This document shows, one piece after another, positions 11,256 through 23,549 of a stretch of DNA of 64,000 bases. The notes under the pieces are model-generated. The model made no database searches. It saw nothing but the letters and a program-made list of their open reading frames with translations, and was not told the origin of the DNA. Positions within the stretch are counted from its first letter, which is position 1. The number at the start of each line of letters is the position of its first letter. The DNA is from Gymnopus androsaceus JB14 (lineage: Eukaryota; Basidiomycota; Agaricomycetes; Agaricales; Omphalotaceae), in contig ML769590.1 of NCBI GenBank assembly GCA_009733575.1, forward strand, positions 1 to 64,000, read 5' to 3'. Position numbers and translations under genes: made by a program.

Positions 11256-14200
11256 ATGCCTCCTCGTCGTCGTCAAAATACAACTACTCAGAGTACAGTT
11301 ACTCAACTTCCGAACGGTGCACTTCAAACCACATTCCAAGTTCAGCCACAGCCGCAGCCTGAACCTCGAGCTCCACAACGAAGGACACCTGAAACTGACA
11401 ACAGTACAGCTGTTGCTGCCAATGGTAAGCATGAATCCATTTATCTTTTAGTATCTCTTTCTTATAACAATAGGCTTCCCTCCTCTGAACCCTATCGATC
11501 TAGATACTGACACCGGAAGAGGTCGAGGTCAAGGTCGAGGTCGTGGTCGTGGCCGTGGCACAGCACAGAGTCAAACCCGCCGCGGTCGCAGTGCACCGAG
11601 TCGAACACTACATGTTCCCACCGATGGTCAGTCTTCTTCCATTACCATTGCTCTGCCGTATACTTAATCTATTCTCTCAGCTGCTTATACCAATGCTACA
11701 AACATGCCTGCCGCCAACAGTGAAGATACTACATCACAGTCAACTCCCGCAGCTGACCCCAGCACACCTCCAAGGGCACGGCATGGTATCACAGTTCACT
11801 TTGATACTGGAAGCCCGGGTGAAAACTTTGACTTCTCTGGGCTCTCGCCAGGTGGTTCTCACTTGCACACTACACCTCTACCTCGAACACCTCGTCGAAA
11901 CCCACAAACTCCACAAGCTGCCTTTTCACCGCGGACTCCTGGATCTTTGAGACGTACACCCGTTAATCGCCCTACGACAATCGGCCGCTCCACATTTCAT
12001 CGTGCCCCACCACGTGCACGCCCAAGAGCTGGTGCGCGGGGAGGGCGCCGGGCTGCCAATGTCTGGACATTTTTCAACGAGGAAGACAAACGTTGCACTT
12101 TTTGCGAGTGAGTACTTGTATTCATCTATCACTGATTCTCCAGTTAATGTTATCTTCATCTAGGAAATTGATGGAGGCGGGAAAACCTGTACCATTCCAT
12201 GAGTATTCCAATGCTGTAGGCACGGACGGTCTCCGACAACATCTTAAATGCAACCATCTGAAGGAATGGGTTGAAGGCTGTGCTGCGCTCAACATTCCGT
12301 TGACGACCGACGCTGGAAAAGCTGCTGGTCAGGAATATACTGACCGTTATGGCACAACAAGTGGTATCAAGTTCACTTCCCCTACGGAAGATGGTGCTCA
12401 AATACCATTCACCAAAGATAACTTTGTGGACGCTTTGATGATTTGGATTGTAGCCGATGATCAGGTAAGGGTGGTACTTCAACATCTACTTTTCTATCTA
12501 ATCGTGATTTACCTCTAGTCAATCAATGTTGTTGAAAGTCCTTATTTGTGCAACTTGATTAAGGTTTTACGAAATGAGCTCAAGGATTCCGATATACCCC
12601 ACAAGGATACACTTCGCGCATGGATACTGGAGAGTGTCGATGAATACTGGGAGGAACTGTCAGCTGAAATGAAGGTATGTATTTTGCTGTTGATGTTTCC
12701 GTATAAGCTAATTCTGGCCAGGCCGCAGAAGGTGATGTATCATTCACAGAAGATATATGGACCGACAAACAGAAGCGGTCTTTTCTCGCAATCACCGGCC
12801 ACTGGATCCAAGCAAAGCTTGTTCAGACAGATACGGGTACCAGACGGGAACTTGTCATGCGGTCCGCTCTCGTTGGTTTTGTACGTCTGCCTGGAAGCCA
12901 TACCGGTGAGCACATAGCAGAGGCATTTGTGTCTGTGATGGACAAAATGGGTATCTTGCACAAGGTAAAACTTATATCAGTCTATGAGTTCAGCTACTGA
13001 CAATTTCGTTTAGGCTAGTTATGTCACATCCGATAACGCTCAGAACAATGACACATTCATGGCCGCATTTGCGAGAATTCTCCGTTCTCGTGGTGTACAT
13101 GCAGAGTGGGATCCTCATGAGCATCGTATACGGTAAGCTGGCGCTGATCTCTTCTTATTGAACCGACAAGTCTTACGCATCTGTTTGACTAAGATGTTTT
13201 GCACACATTGTCAATCTTGCATGTAAAGCCATGCTTTCTGAACTGGAAATCCTCGGGAATGGTGTTATTGCCCGGCTTCGTTCCCTCGTGAAGATGGTGA
13301 GTATTGTATTGTCCAATATATGACTTTCTGTTACATTTGTGTTAGATACGGGGGTCTGAACTTCGACGTACTCATTTCATGAAGTGTGCTAAAAATGCGG
13401 TTAAGAAAGATCTCCAGCTTATTCTTGATGTTGATATCCGCTGGTCATCAACATATGCAATGGTCGATCGGGCGTCCTTTTTAAAATTGGTAAGGCAGGC
13501 TTGTCTATACTCTTTCCCATGCTGATACTTTTTTTTTGCATAGGCGATTTCAAGTTTTTTCACATCAGATGATTTCCGTGAAATGGCGCCAACATACTTG
13601 CCGACGGACAATGATTGGGAACTTCTTGAAGAGGTGAAAGCTGCATTAGATGTATGAATATGTTTGAGTCTTGACAATTCACTACTCAGTTTCTAACATC
13701 CTCTTCAGGTCCCTCATCTCTTTCAACAGCGCCTATCTGCAGAGAAGACACCGACTCTATGTGATGCCATCCCTGCATTTGAAGCCATGTTCGGAAAATG
13801 GGAGGCCCTGCATCAGGAATATCCACGCATCAGAACTGCTATATCGGCTGGAATGGACAAGCTTGCGGACTATATGAATGTTATCCGGGGAATTCCTGCA
13901 TACACTTTGGCAATGGGTTAGTTCTCAGTTCTCGAAGCGATAATACCTAATCACATCTCGCAGCTGTCAACCCAAAGATGAAGCTAGAATTTTATCAGCG
14001 ATTTCGCCAAGAGGAGTATGTTTCAGCAAAGAATTGCTTTGTGCAAGCGGTAAATATCTGATTTAAATTTTTTATGCATTGACTCCTGACCATGTTCAAT
14101 GGCGTAGGTGAATAAATACACGAACAATGTTGACCTTGATGATAGCGCTGATGATGAGGAGCCGGAGTCGTTGATATTGTGGGCCAATTGAATGCTTCAA

Positions 14201-14690
14201 GGCTCATCAGGAACCTCTCGCTCCAACAACAAGTGTACTGCGGAACAACAAGTGGACCAGTATCTTGCTGAGAGCTCCTTGGCCCCTTCGAGCTTGGCCT
14301 ACTGGCAGGTAAGTAAGGCGCATCTATGATTAATTGATATTGACATAAATAATCCAGGAAAACAATACTCGCTATCCTGCTATTTACAGATTGGCGATGG
14401 ATATTCTTCCAATCCAAGGCACTTCTGTGCCATCTGAACGTATTTTCTCTTCCGCTGGAGAGACTAACACCGATCGACGTAGTCAACTCAGCGCCGAGAT
14501 GATGCAAGCCTTGCAAGTCCTCAAATTTGGTATCAAATCAAAGGGAACACTGAGTTTTTCACGAGGACTGACTCAAGCAGAGCAGCTTGAGTACCTTGAG
14601 TCCCTAACCAATGATATGTTTGCAGTACCCACCGATATGAGGGCCTACGTCGAAAGTTTGCAGAGTTTCAAAACCTTTGTCACATATTAA
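11256..14690 (+). pseudogene. hAT transposase gene, near-intact with one premature stop
   Basis: A hAT transposase cuts and pastes its own element. The gene can be followed through about twelve exons with short GT-AG introns. It starts at ATG 11,256, then an Arg-Gly-rich stretch (RGRGQGRGRGRGRG) and a Ser/Pro/Arg-rich linker. A BED-type zinc finger follows (WTFFNEEDKRCTFCE, spliced to KLMEAGKPVPF, with GLRQHLKCNH supplying the two His-side ligands), then the RNase H-like core including SFTEDIWTDKQKRSF, YVTSDNAQNND and CFAHIVNLACK. The C-terminal hATC dimerisation domain is at 14,391-14,690 (GTSVPSERIFSSAGE). All exons join in phase except for a TGA at 14,189-14,191, explicable as a single TGG to TGA change. 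The reading frame ends naturally at TAA 14,688. It is therefore recently inactivated, or an unusual intron removes the stop. Confidence 0.85.
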
Positions 14691-14828
14691 TATATCAATA
14701 TACCTAATATAGTACAATGTCACCGCATGCCGCAGCCGTGCCATGCTGGTTACCTATTTTAGTATGTCATGTCATTTATGTGCCGAAGTCAATTGCGAGT
14801 CACGTCATTTTGTGCCGTGTCATGCCTT

Positions 14829-17800
14829 AGAAACATTACTTTGTAATAGATTATGTATTGTGCTAAATTGGGCCTAGACGATAAATCATCTTTGGCATAT
14901 GTAAAAGGTATTCGAGGATAACCTCTTTCTCGCCAAGTTTCATCCCCGAAAATTACAAGGTCATTCAATGTCTTTAGCCCTTGAACTAAAATGGGAATCC
15001 CGCCCGACAACAAGCACCAATTGCGGATGAGAAATGATGCACAATTAAATGTCTTTTCCGGCTGATTTCACCCCCGGATCAAAACATCTTTCTCCGGTGC
15101 CAAACGGGACGAAATCCTTGTTCTTTCGCCTCCGCAATTAGTTCCATTTTCCGGGCCAGAAAAGCAACGGGCGACGTGCACGCACGCGCTCAGCAGGCAC
15201 TGTGAGCGACTCTGCTTAGATGTCCCTGGAGTATCTGACATTGCCAGTGTGGCAGTGAGAGGAAGGGGGAACCAAGTTGTTCCCTCTACTATACTTGAAC
15301 AATTTCATTATATTGATATTCTCTACATACTATGCTTTATCTGTTGCTCATCTCAGACCTCAGTACGATATCATTTTCTGTCCCCTCAACTTTCTACGCT
15401 CCATTGACAGCTAGTAGCCTCATACTCTGCCTCAAGTCCTGCCAATAGTAGCTGCCCATCACCTGTTGCATCTGCGACGACTCAGTACACTTGTATTTCA
15501 GCTAGCTGAAGCAGAATTTGTCAAGTCGGGTGAATTATCTGCTTTTCTCGCTGCGACTTCATCCCCAGCCCCACCCACTTTGACTTCGTTGCCAAAATTC
15601 AAGGACATCTTCACTTTCTACCTTGGGTGGGCGGACCCATAATCCCATTAGGTAGAAGCAGCCTCAGGCCAGATGCAAAACTGGGACTAAACTCACCTTG
15701 ACTATTAGCCTTGCGTAAACAAATGTTTAAGCCCGAGTATAGCAACAAAGATTATGTTTATTGTTCTTCTCAACTACGTATAGGCTCCAAGAAGCATTAG
15801 GAGTCACATTTTCTCATTGATCGATACTCCCGGCACTCCCGCTGCATTGTCCTCCAACTAAACTAGGCCCGAATGGTTATCTGCATTCCTTTCTTGCATA
15901 TACTCCCACACCCCGTCGTCGTCCCAAAGTAAGTGTGTCGCTTCGCCTTGTTGGTCTCGATTACGTGGGAATGAACAGAAATCTAAAACAGAAGATAGCT
16001 ACCTGTATAGCAAAGCGAGCCAGATACGTCGTCATTATGGAAGCTTTCTGGAAGCAGTGCATATCCGTACCCGCGGTGGTGCTCGAGCAGACGGAGGGAT
16101 AAGAGAAAAGCTACGTGATGCGGCGTAAGAGCAACGATATTTGGGCATATCGTATGATAGACCTTTTGACTGCTGAGGCTGCTGTTCCGTATGTTCTTTG
16201 TCAAGTGCAACCATAATTACTTCTCCTCCGTTTTCTCTGTCTCTGGGTAACATGTCTGCTGCAGCCTTAGACAACGAAGGGTAACCTAGAGAGGGTTTAG
16301 AAGGCAAAAGAGAGCGAGGAGATGACCTCAAAGTCTCCAATGGCTTCCCAATTCGCAGTCCCAGAAACCATTTGTAGCGGGAGCCTAGGCTGTAACAGTG
16401 CCCAAAGAGGAGAAAGGAAGATCCGCTGCTGCTGCTCGTCCTAAAGCAACGCTCATCGAAATTTAAATCCAGCGCCAGCATTGATCCGGGTCGTCAAGTT
16501 CTGCAAGCCTAAGATCGTTGCAGTCGAGCAAACAAGTGAACAAATGCTTATCGAGAAATGTTGCTGTTCTTGTCGCAGCTGGATGAAGGACAGCCAAAGA
16601 GTCATGGTGGTTGAGAGCAAGATCAGATTGTCGCTAGAGCCAGCGCTAGATCAGCGCCTATTATCTTAGTCGATCGGAAACAACCTTAACGTTAGTAACC
16701 TAATACACTATACTTTTGAGCTCATGTACGCTTAGGAATGGGAAAAAAAATTCCAACAAGATCCAAAAAATCCTGCGCGCTCCTACAGGGTTCTAGAATC
16801 TATGTTAAAAAGTGTTAAAAAGTCACCCTCATCACTTCAGCGCTGCAGAGTTTCGCCTTTGATATCCTTCTTCGGTCACAAAACCCCTCAAAATTTTTGG
16901 TTCGTGCCGGCGCGCCGTGAAGTACGCTATAATAGGACAGGGAAGCAGACTAAAATACGCTATAGCAGGAAAATTGCCAAAGTCGCGATCTAAGATACGC
17001 GATTCCGGAAAAATTTTCGGGCGAGTTTCCGAGGTCTTCTTTCATCGCTCACCGCCGATGATCCATCCACTCAAATTCTCATTTAGGCCTGTCAAAGTTT
17101 AATGCTTCAACACTCCGAAATCTGGGTTGGAATCATGCAATCATGCCAAGAACACCGAAAAGTCATTGACATGGAAGTATAGATAGATACAGTCACTGAA
17201 CCATTGCTGCTCAATTGCTGCTGGCTCAACATCATGAGATCTCTCTTCATTTGCTCTCAATCATCATCAAGAATTATCGTCACTGCGACAAGCTCATTTT
17301 TCTCACTTCATTTTCTAAATCCTCGTCCCCACTGTGCCAGAATGACATCTTTGAACGGAGCATTCTTCTCGCATGCGTCTCAATTCATTATACGAGATTT
17401 CGAATTTTTAAGCGAAGCCAATCATCACTACCATGGTTCTGGAGGTGTAATGGAAGCTACTCCCGGAAATGAGGTGCTTCAACCTAGTTGCTCTCGCTAT
17501 TCGCCCATGCTAACAAATGTTAAACTTGTTGCACTCTAGTTTCGCTCTATTCTGGCTGGCGATGCGCTTATCCTACGAGGCAGAAGCGGAGGCACATACC
17601 GAGGTCGTGGGTCCAATCTCGAGGGCAAGGCTATCAGCTGCTATCAGGCCGTGTAAAAGTAGTACGTTCAGTCAGCACTGTACAAATCATAGGGTACCCT
17701 ACCAAATTCACTGCTTTGGGATATGAGGGGCCTGAAGCGCAACAGGTGTGCGTTCGCATCTAATCTCGGAATATTGCTGAATATACTACTGTACAGGCGT

Positions 17801-19969
17801 TCATGAATGATCTTCTTCGATACTCACAGACAAGTGATAATTCCCTTGTAAAGACATCCTCGGCGTTGTTCATCTCTTGTCCAGTCATCACAATATAGCT
17901 CAACTGCTCGGAGTGACTCGCAGCAACCCACCTGAGTTGATTTTATACGGTCAGCATATTCGTTACTCTGAAATAACACTTCGATCTCAAAATATGCCTA
18001 TAGATTAATTCCTTTTGGTCCTTTTTATTGGCAGTCCTCTCCTATTGCACGCCGTTATCTGATCCATCGATCTCTGAGGGTCTCATCATTGTTCAATCCT
18101 ATGTGCTCAACCCCAGTAAGAACATTGATAGGGGCAATGCCGAGAAATACTCCAGGTCTGGAATTATGTCAAACAGTCACTGAATCCAGCCAGCATCGGG
18201 GTTTATTTGTATCGGGACCTCATTTGCGTGAGTCCATGCATGTGGGAATGTACCCCATAAGGGACTCCCCGTTCGGACGATTCCATAGCACCTTGTGCGG
18301 AATTTCGGCGGAGGGTTTTTTTTCTTTTTTTTTTTTCATTCAAATTTTGGCTTCGCTGTCATACTTCGCGCATACGCTCGAGCCCAATCACGTCCCAATT
18401 TCATTGGGAAGTGTCTATCAATCACTACTAAGACGAGTTATGGCATGAATCCAATCCCAGCATGAACTGCAATACTCAAACAGTGGATCGAAGATACGGA
18501 CGAATGGCAATCTAGCTGCGCTACTGGTATCCAATGGAAGGGTTTGGTGAGTAGAATCATCTCAGTCATGAGCTTGATGACGACTGATGCATTGATTCAA
18601 AATCAGTGTCGGAATCAGCGTCGAAACCAGAGTCTCTGATTTTGACACTCTTAAACTGAACTGCGAAATAAAGCTGGCATCCAACTCACTTCAACGCTTT
18701 CGCATTGCTTGGTTTGCACAAGCTAATTATATATACCCAGGCATCAATCACGGGCGGAGTAATTATGGTAAATTGAGTAAGTAGTTCGTTCTTGTCCACG
18801 CAGTGTAAGGCTAAATCCAGCTTGGATCTAGTTCCGTGTGAAGAGCTTAACTATTACATTTATGTTCTTGACGTTGAGAAGCTCTTCAAACCTGTATAAC
18901 TCTCATTTACCAACTGCTACTGTTATCTGTTTGTGGAGCGTTTGAAGACCACCAAAATTCGATCAGTACCTCATTTCTCATTTCACAATCCGCCCTTCTT
19001 TTGGTCTTTGGATCAAGCGGGTTCGGTGAAAAGAAAGGAGGAGACGCGTATTATGCTGGGTCTTCCCTCATTCAGGGCAGAGGTTAGCACGGCTCCGTTT
19101 GATTGGCTGCCTAATCACTACCAAGCGGCACTTGACTTTCTAAAACTCGAAGGATTTGGCCCTTTGACACTTGATTACGCCCGTAAACACAAGCCTCCCC
19201 TCTTCAAAGTTATGCCAGATGAAGTTGAATGTGCGTGGAGATAGATGTCACGATTACGCCGCTGAAATTCATTGTCGTGCCTAGAACTCGGATACAGCTT
19301 CAACTACAGACTCGGATCCATGGTGAACAACTCCAACAGGAGTCGAAGGGAGGAGGTGCTGGATGAGGCAACTGCGGGGGTCTCAAATCCTCAGCAATGG
19401 ATGTCAACACTAGCAACAATTTACCAGATGGATGGGGTCGTCAGGTCACCGAGCAAGTAGGCTGCTAAGGCTCGCTTTGGCCTCCCTTTTCGGAAAAACA
19501 CATATAATTTCACGTGGGGTTATTCTTGGTTTATGGTGCTTGTGCAGTCGAAGTTTGTTCTGTGAGTTAATCCTATGGAACAAGTGCCTCTCGGTCAATC
19601 GGGCTTATGGAGTGACGATGAGTAGAGCGAATGACAATTCCACAAAATTATCTCACCGCATGAGTCTTTTCCATGTCTTTTCTTGCTATATTAGAGGTAT
19701 TTTGTGGGGAAGGTTCTCCGTACAGTATAATAATTATCCACCTAATTGAATATTGAGCGATCCCTGGTAGAAGGAATGCTTGGGCTATGTAGCATGGCAA
19801 CAACTAGAACTGTCAATATTTTATACTTGCAATGTGTTCTGCGCAAGCAGTTCAACCTTCAGTGAGTGAATTCTCACTCACGCCAAAAGCTTGGGATCCC
19901 TTGTTCACTTTCCCCTCGATGATTTCTTGTACTCTTGCTTGTACTTCAAGATAATGTTCACTGCGACAA
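14829..19969. other. Long gene-poor stretch with two weak open frames
   Basis: I see no recognisable protein, rRNA or tRNA here. A 148-residue minus-strand frame (16,035-16,481) is Ser/Leu/Arg-rich with no known motif. A 103-residue plus-strand frame (18,933-19,244) contains FDWLPNHYQAALDFLKLEGF and begins at ATG 18,933, but I do not recognise it. Either may be an exon of an unknown gene. A T-rich run at 18,317-18,337 and scattered AT-rich blocks suggest noncoding sequence. Confidence 0.35.
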
Positions 19970-20876
19970 TTATATTTGTGGCAAAGGTGAGTCTTCATGC
20001 TTTCTAAATATCATAGCCCTAAAGTTGACTTTTGCTCGACGTATCACTGGCAGAGCAATCCCATCTACTTACTTGTCTAGGCACTTGGAACGGTTAGACA
20101 AGAAATTTGGGTAGTTCACTTCGAGCGAGATATCGATGCTTTCCCTGGCAGTCTGGGTACAAGTGGTGAAGAATCGCAGCTTTAGAAAGACGGATAATGT
20201 TCAACGGTAGGTGCTTGAAAGTGAGGGATATTTGCATTCAGGAAAAGAAACGGAGAAAAGAAGACTCACCCACAGACAATTTTTGGGGTCGGGATTTCGA
20301 TGGATCATTCGATTCTGATAAGCGAGTGGTGTCAATACTACCTTTGCAATGGACAGTGCAAAAGGGCCAGCGTATTTGAAGGACGAGAAATCGTCAGAGT
20401 AGCTAGGCAGTAAATCAAAAGTGAAAATTGACTTTTCGTCCAGAGCCAGAGCCCTAGTACAAACATGTTAGCTCAAGCTTCAACGATTGTGGCTGCATCT
20501 GTGAATGGGGATTCAAAACGTACCTTACTCGCCAATCCTCCCTTAATCCGCATCCGTTCGGCTTATCAATCATGATCTTGTTCGCGTTACTGGCAACATA
20601 ATCGGGAGAAGGGACTGCATGAAGACAGATGAAGTGTGCGAATGAAGTGAAAAGAAATCAACGAAACCTCGAACGAGCGCGAAGATCCTGAGGTAAGCTG
20701 GGGTGTGGTGTCTCGTTGACGTTTATCCTTGGGCGAAGCATTGAAGAATGGTCTATCAAATCGAGATAAAACGTTAAAAATATTACATCAGTTCAAGTTT
20801 CCTACCTATCTCCTTGCTTACATCTTTGATTTGGCATTGGGGAACAGTTAGAATGCTTCTCAATCTGCTCGGGGTC
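19970..20876 (-). CDS. Unrecognised intron-rich gene, 3' exons well defined
   Basis: Five consecutive minus-strand exons join in phase with canonical GT-AG borders: 20,524-20,614, 20,342-20,453, 20,270-20,314, 20,073-20,179 and 19,970-20,018, ending in TAA. The peptide pieces include DYVASNANKIMIDKPNGCG, TFDLLPSYSDDFSSFKYAG, NRMIHRNPDPKNCLW, LRFFTTCTQTARESIDISLE and a short charged tail. This phase agreement over four introns is hard to get by chance, so I think the gene is real. Two more likely exons lie at about 20,668-20,752 and 20,825-20,876, but the phase into exon 20,614 does not close cleanly, so the 5' end is unsettled or damaged. I do not recognise a family. A hydrophobic MAASLSSLRALATVIAAAIV frame at about 21,070-21,148 could be an N-terminal signal or anchor, but it runs into a stop. 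Confidence 0.55.
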
Positions 20877-21399
20877 TACTGAAAGAGTCAATCAATTAAA
20901 TCGATGAGGAATGCCGGAAGAAGAGACAACAGCACGCCGATGCACCGAAGCTCAAACCATTTTTGAACACTTATTGCTCGCGCTTTTCTGAATCACAAAA
21001 AAACCGAAATTTGGGTCACTTCGGAAGAAAGAATAGCATCCCTGATGGATGAGGATAGGATGTAAAAGCTCATTATTCAGCTAGGTTTGAGCCAGTAGAC
21101 AATGGCGGCTGCAATGACGGTTGCGAGTGCTCGCAGTGAAGATAATGAAGCAGCCATTGACGTATAATTGCATTAAGACGACGAACGAACGCAGCATACG
21201 GTGTGATAGGGCCGATCGTCCGTTTCTACTCAAAATGCACCCACATACACATCCTACCTTCCACACCGATAGCATATTCAAGCCCCGTGCGGCATTAGGT
21301 TGTGCCCCAAGTCCACATGCTTCTCACAGTGCACTACCCAAACCTTGTGGATTCGAAATTGACGGCTCGAGAGTGGTGCATAACCACTCGTAAGTTTTA

Positions 21400-22237
21400 G
21401 CGTTCCATTAGGAGAGCGTTGCGGTTTGGATGGTCGTCGTGGGCGCTCGAACGGCGGTCAATGCGCGTATATGACGACAATGAATTATGCAGTGAAGGGA
21501 GGACATATAGAGAGCTGGAGTGGAATTATCAGTACGGTTGAGAGGCGAGATGAGGTCGCGGTAGCTGCATCAAGTACGACAAGAATGGAGAATAGACGAA
21601 AAAAAGAGAGGGAACATCGCATCCACCAAGTGAGAATCCAGGAAATCGTTAAAAAAGAAACCAGGGTAGTACAAAACCAAACAAAGACTGAGAAGCTCAC
21701 CTGAATATCCATCCTTCAATGCATCCGCATTTCCTGCTCGCACAGTCGGGGTCGTACTTCCGTCCCGCCCAGCTTCGCATCTCCGGATCTGAATGACACG
21801 CTCTGAATCTCGAATGGAATACATAGCTTTTTCTACAAAGGAGAAATGAGCCTCGAAAGGTCCAGAAAAAAGAGTCATAAACGAGAAAGGCGTACCGCAC
21901 GACATTGAATCCCAGAGCTGGAATCATTACCCCGACGGAGTGAACGGCCACGACCTCGATGAGAGAAGAGAACGGAGCAGGAGGATGTGAGGCTGGAATG
22001 GTTTACTGTCAGGATAACCAACGCTGATAGCTAAGGCTGAGCATCAAGGTAACAGATAGTGAGCTTGGTATTTCTGCTGGTGAAGTCGGTTGTTAATAAG
22101 TGATTCCGGTTCAGAGCAAAGAATAAAGGGTTATGAGATGTAGAGTCCCATGAAGGATCCCGATAGCGAGCCAGAAGATGGGCGCTCGAACGAAGGAAAG
22201 AAAAAGAGAAGACTGGAACACACTTAAATCCATCCAT
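21400..22237 (-). other. Possible minus-strand exons of unknown gene
   Basis: Two open pieces can be joined by a standard intron: one around 21,905-21,962 (EVVAVHSVGVMIPALGFNVV) and one at about 21,704-21,840 that is Cys-rich (RACHSDPEMRSWAGRKYD then CASRKCGCIEGWIF). An ATG followed by a GT donor-like site lies at 22,237. They may belong to the gene at 19,970-20,876 or to a separate gene. No family is recognised. Confidence 0.25.
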
Positions 22238-22598
22238 GATTCCTATCGTTCCAAGTCGTTATCCTAGCCATCTGCGCCGTCCAAGTGTCGGAATTTGGGT
22301 AAGTTGCTGGCCATAAATAAGAATTAAACGAGGAACATTCAGCTTCAAAGGAAGCCATTGGAGCCACCGTTCAAGTTTTGTTTGGAAGGATCTGACAATG
22401 TGTGTGTCAAGTAGGCGAATGTATGAGGGTCTGCAGCAGGTCTGCAGTTAAAAGACCAATACAGGTCGGGTTTCACGGAAAGATTAATAAGGTAATGGAA
22501 GTTACGAAGAAAGACTCGGTTGGTCGCCGCTATTTCCGGACCTTACTGTATAACTTAGCCGTCTAATTCTCTCCTTCATCTCTTTTAACTTGCGTGCT

Positions 22599-23263
22599 AC
22601 CTTCGACCATTGAATAAGGCCACACTGTCACACCTTCAAGCTTCCTCCAAACCGGTATATGACCCTATATCAATCTCCAGCTTCAACGCAACAACATCAT
22701 CCTCTGCCGCAACTCATCAGACGTCGGTGGCCTCTTCCAGTGCATCAACTTCCCATCCGGAATCTTCAACAGATTTAGGAAATGATCCAGAGGTTTGAAC
22801 ATTATACTGGGATTATCACCGTACGGCCTGTTCTCAACCCATGGTAAGGAGTTGGCTGATACTTGTAAGTAATCTGATGTCCAACGACTCGCTCTCCAAT
22901 CTACTTATTCACCAGCATCGGAAGGAGTATAAGTGCAACCTTTGTTGTAGGATTCGATCAGAGTTTCCAACGCCTACACCATCTTCATCAACGTTAGGCT
23001 AGTTATCAACACAGTAAGCACATTCTATCTCGCTTGGGTACATAAGAGACCATTTGTCGATCCCGGAGCTTCGTTTCTTGCCTCCACAATGATTTATCTT
23101 CTGCGAGTCACCAACCTCAGCAGTATTCAGTGGTATTATCGCCTCCTTCTCTTAGTGGACCTGGTAACTCCTCAGGTTCGGAGTTTCGGCCATTGAAGCC
23201 CTCTTGTCTGCATTTGCGTCTGAGCCACCAGCTGAAGACAGACTGTGAGTGTCTAGCGCCGGA
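22599..23263 (+). other. Possible small plus-strand gene of unknown function
   Basis: A Ser/Thr/Ala-rich open frame (22,610-22,798) is followed, across sequence with intron-like borders, by an open segment ending FGVSAIEALLSAFASEPPAED and a stop at about 23,249. The second piece has an amphipathic, protein-like composition. Exon joining is not certain and I recognise no domain. It is convergent with the KRE6/SKN1-like gene to its right. Confidence 0.25.
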
Positions 23264-23549
23264 CTCCATTGTTGAATTAATGCTTACAACCAACCGAAAG
23301 ACGAAACAAAACCATGGCAGGAAAGCAGCGTAAGGCTAGCATGACGTTAAACGTACACATGTAGTAGATGGTAAAATGTAAAAGGTAACACAAGAAATAG
23401 GGTAGTAGGGTACTACTATGGGACTGTAACGTACAATAGCAGAAACGGTAGCAACCGTACAAGCACAAAACCCAAAGATCAGATTGAGAGCATCCAGCAG
23501 TGCACAGCACTCGATCAAGTTGCTGTCTACATAGCAACAGACAAAACAT

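Larger units (their letters stand above)
9098..14828. mobile_element. Candidate hAT element carrying a transposase gene and an ATP1 fragment
   Basis: The hAT transposase gene and the ATP1 pseudogene are both enclosed by an 11-bp inverted pair: AAGGCATGACA at 9,098-9,108 and TGTCATGCCTT at 14,818-14,828. Further GCATGCC, TGACG and CGG words follow in similar order inside both ends, as subterminal repeats would. I could not find an 8-bp target duplication at these limits, so the borders are tentative. The alternative is that a hAT copy simply landed beside an ATP1 pseudogene. Confidence 0.35.

Noticed and set aside
16035..16481. 148-residue minus-strand protein
   Set aside because: The composition is biased, no motif or splice context is visible, and overlapping frames are also open, so I list it only as a weak frame in the gene-poor stretch.
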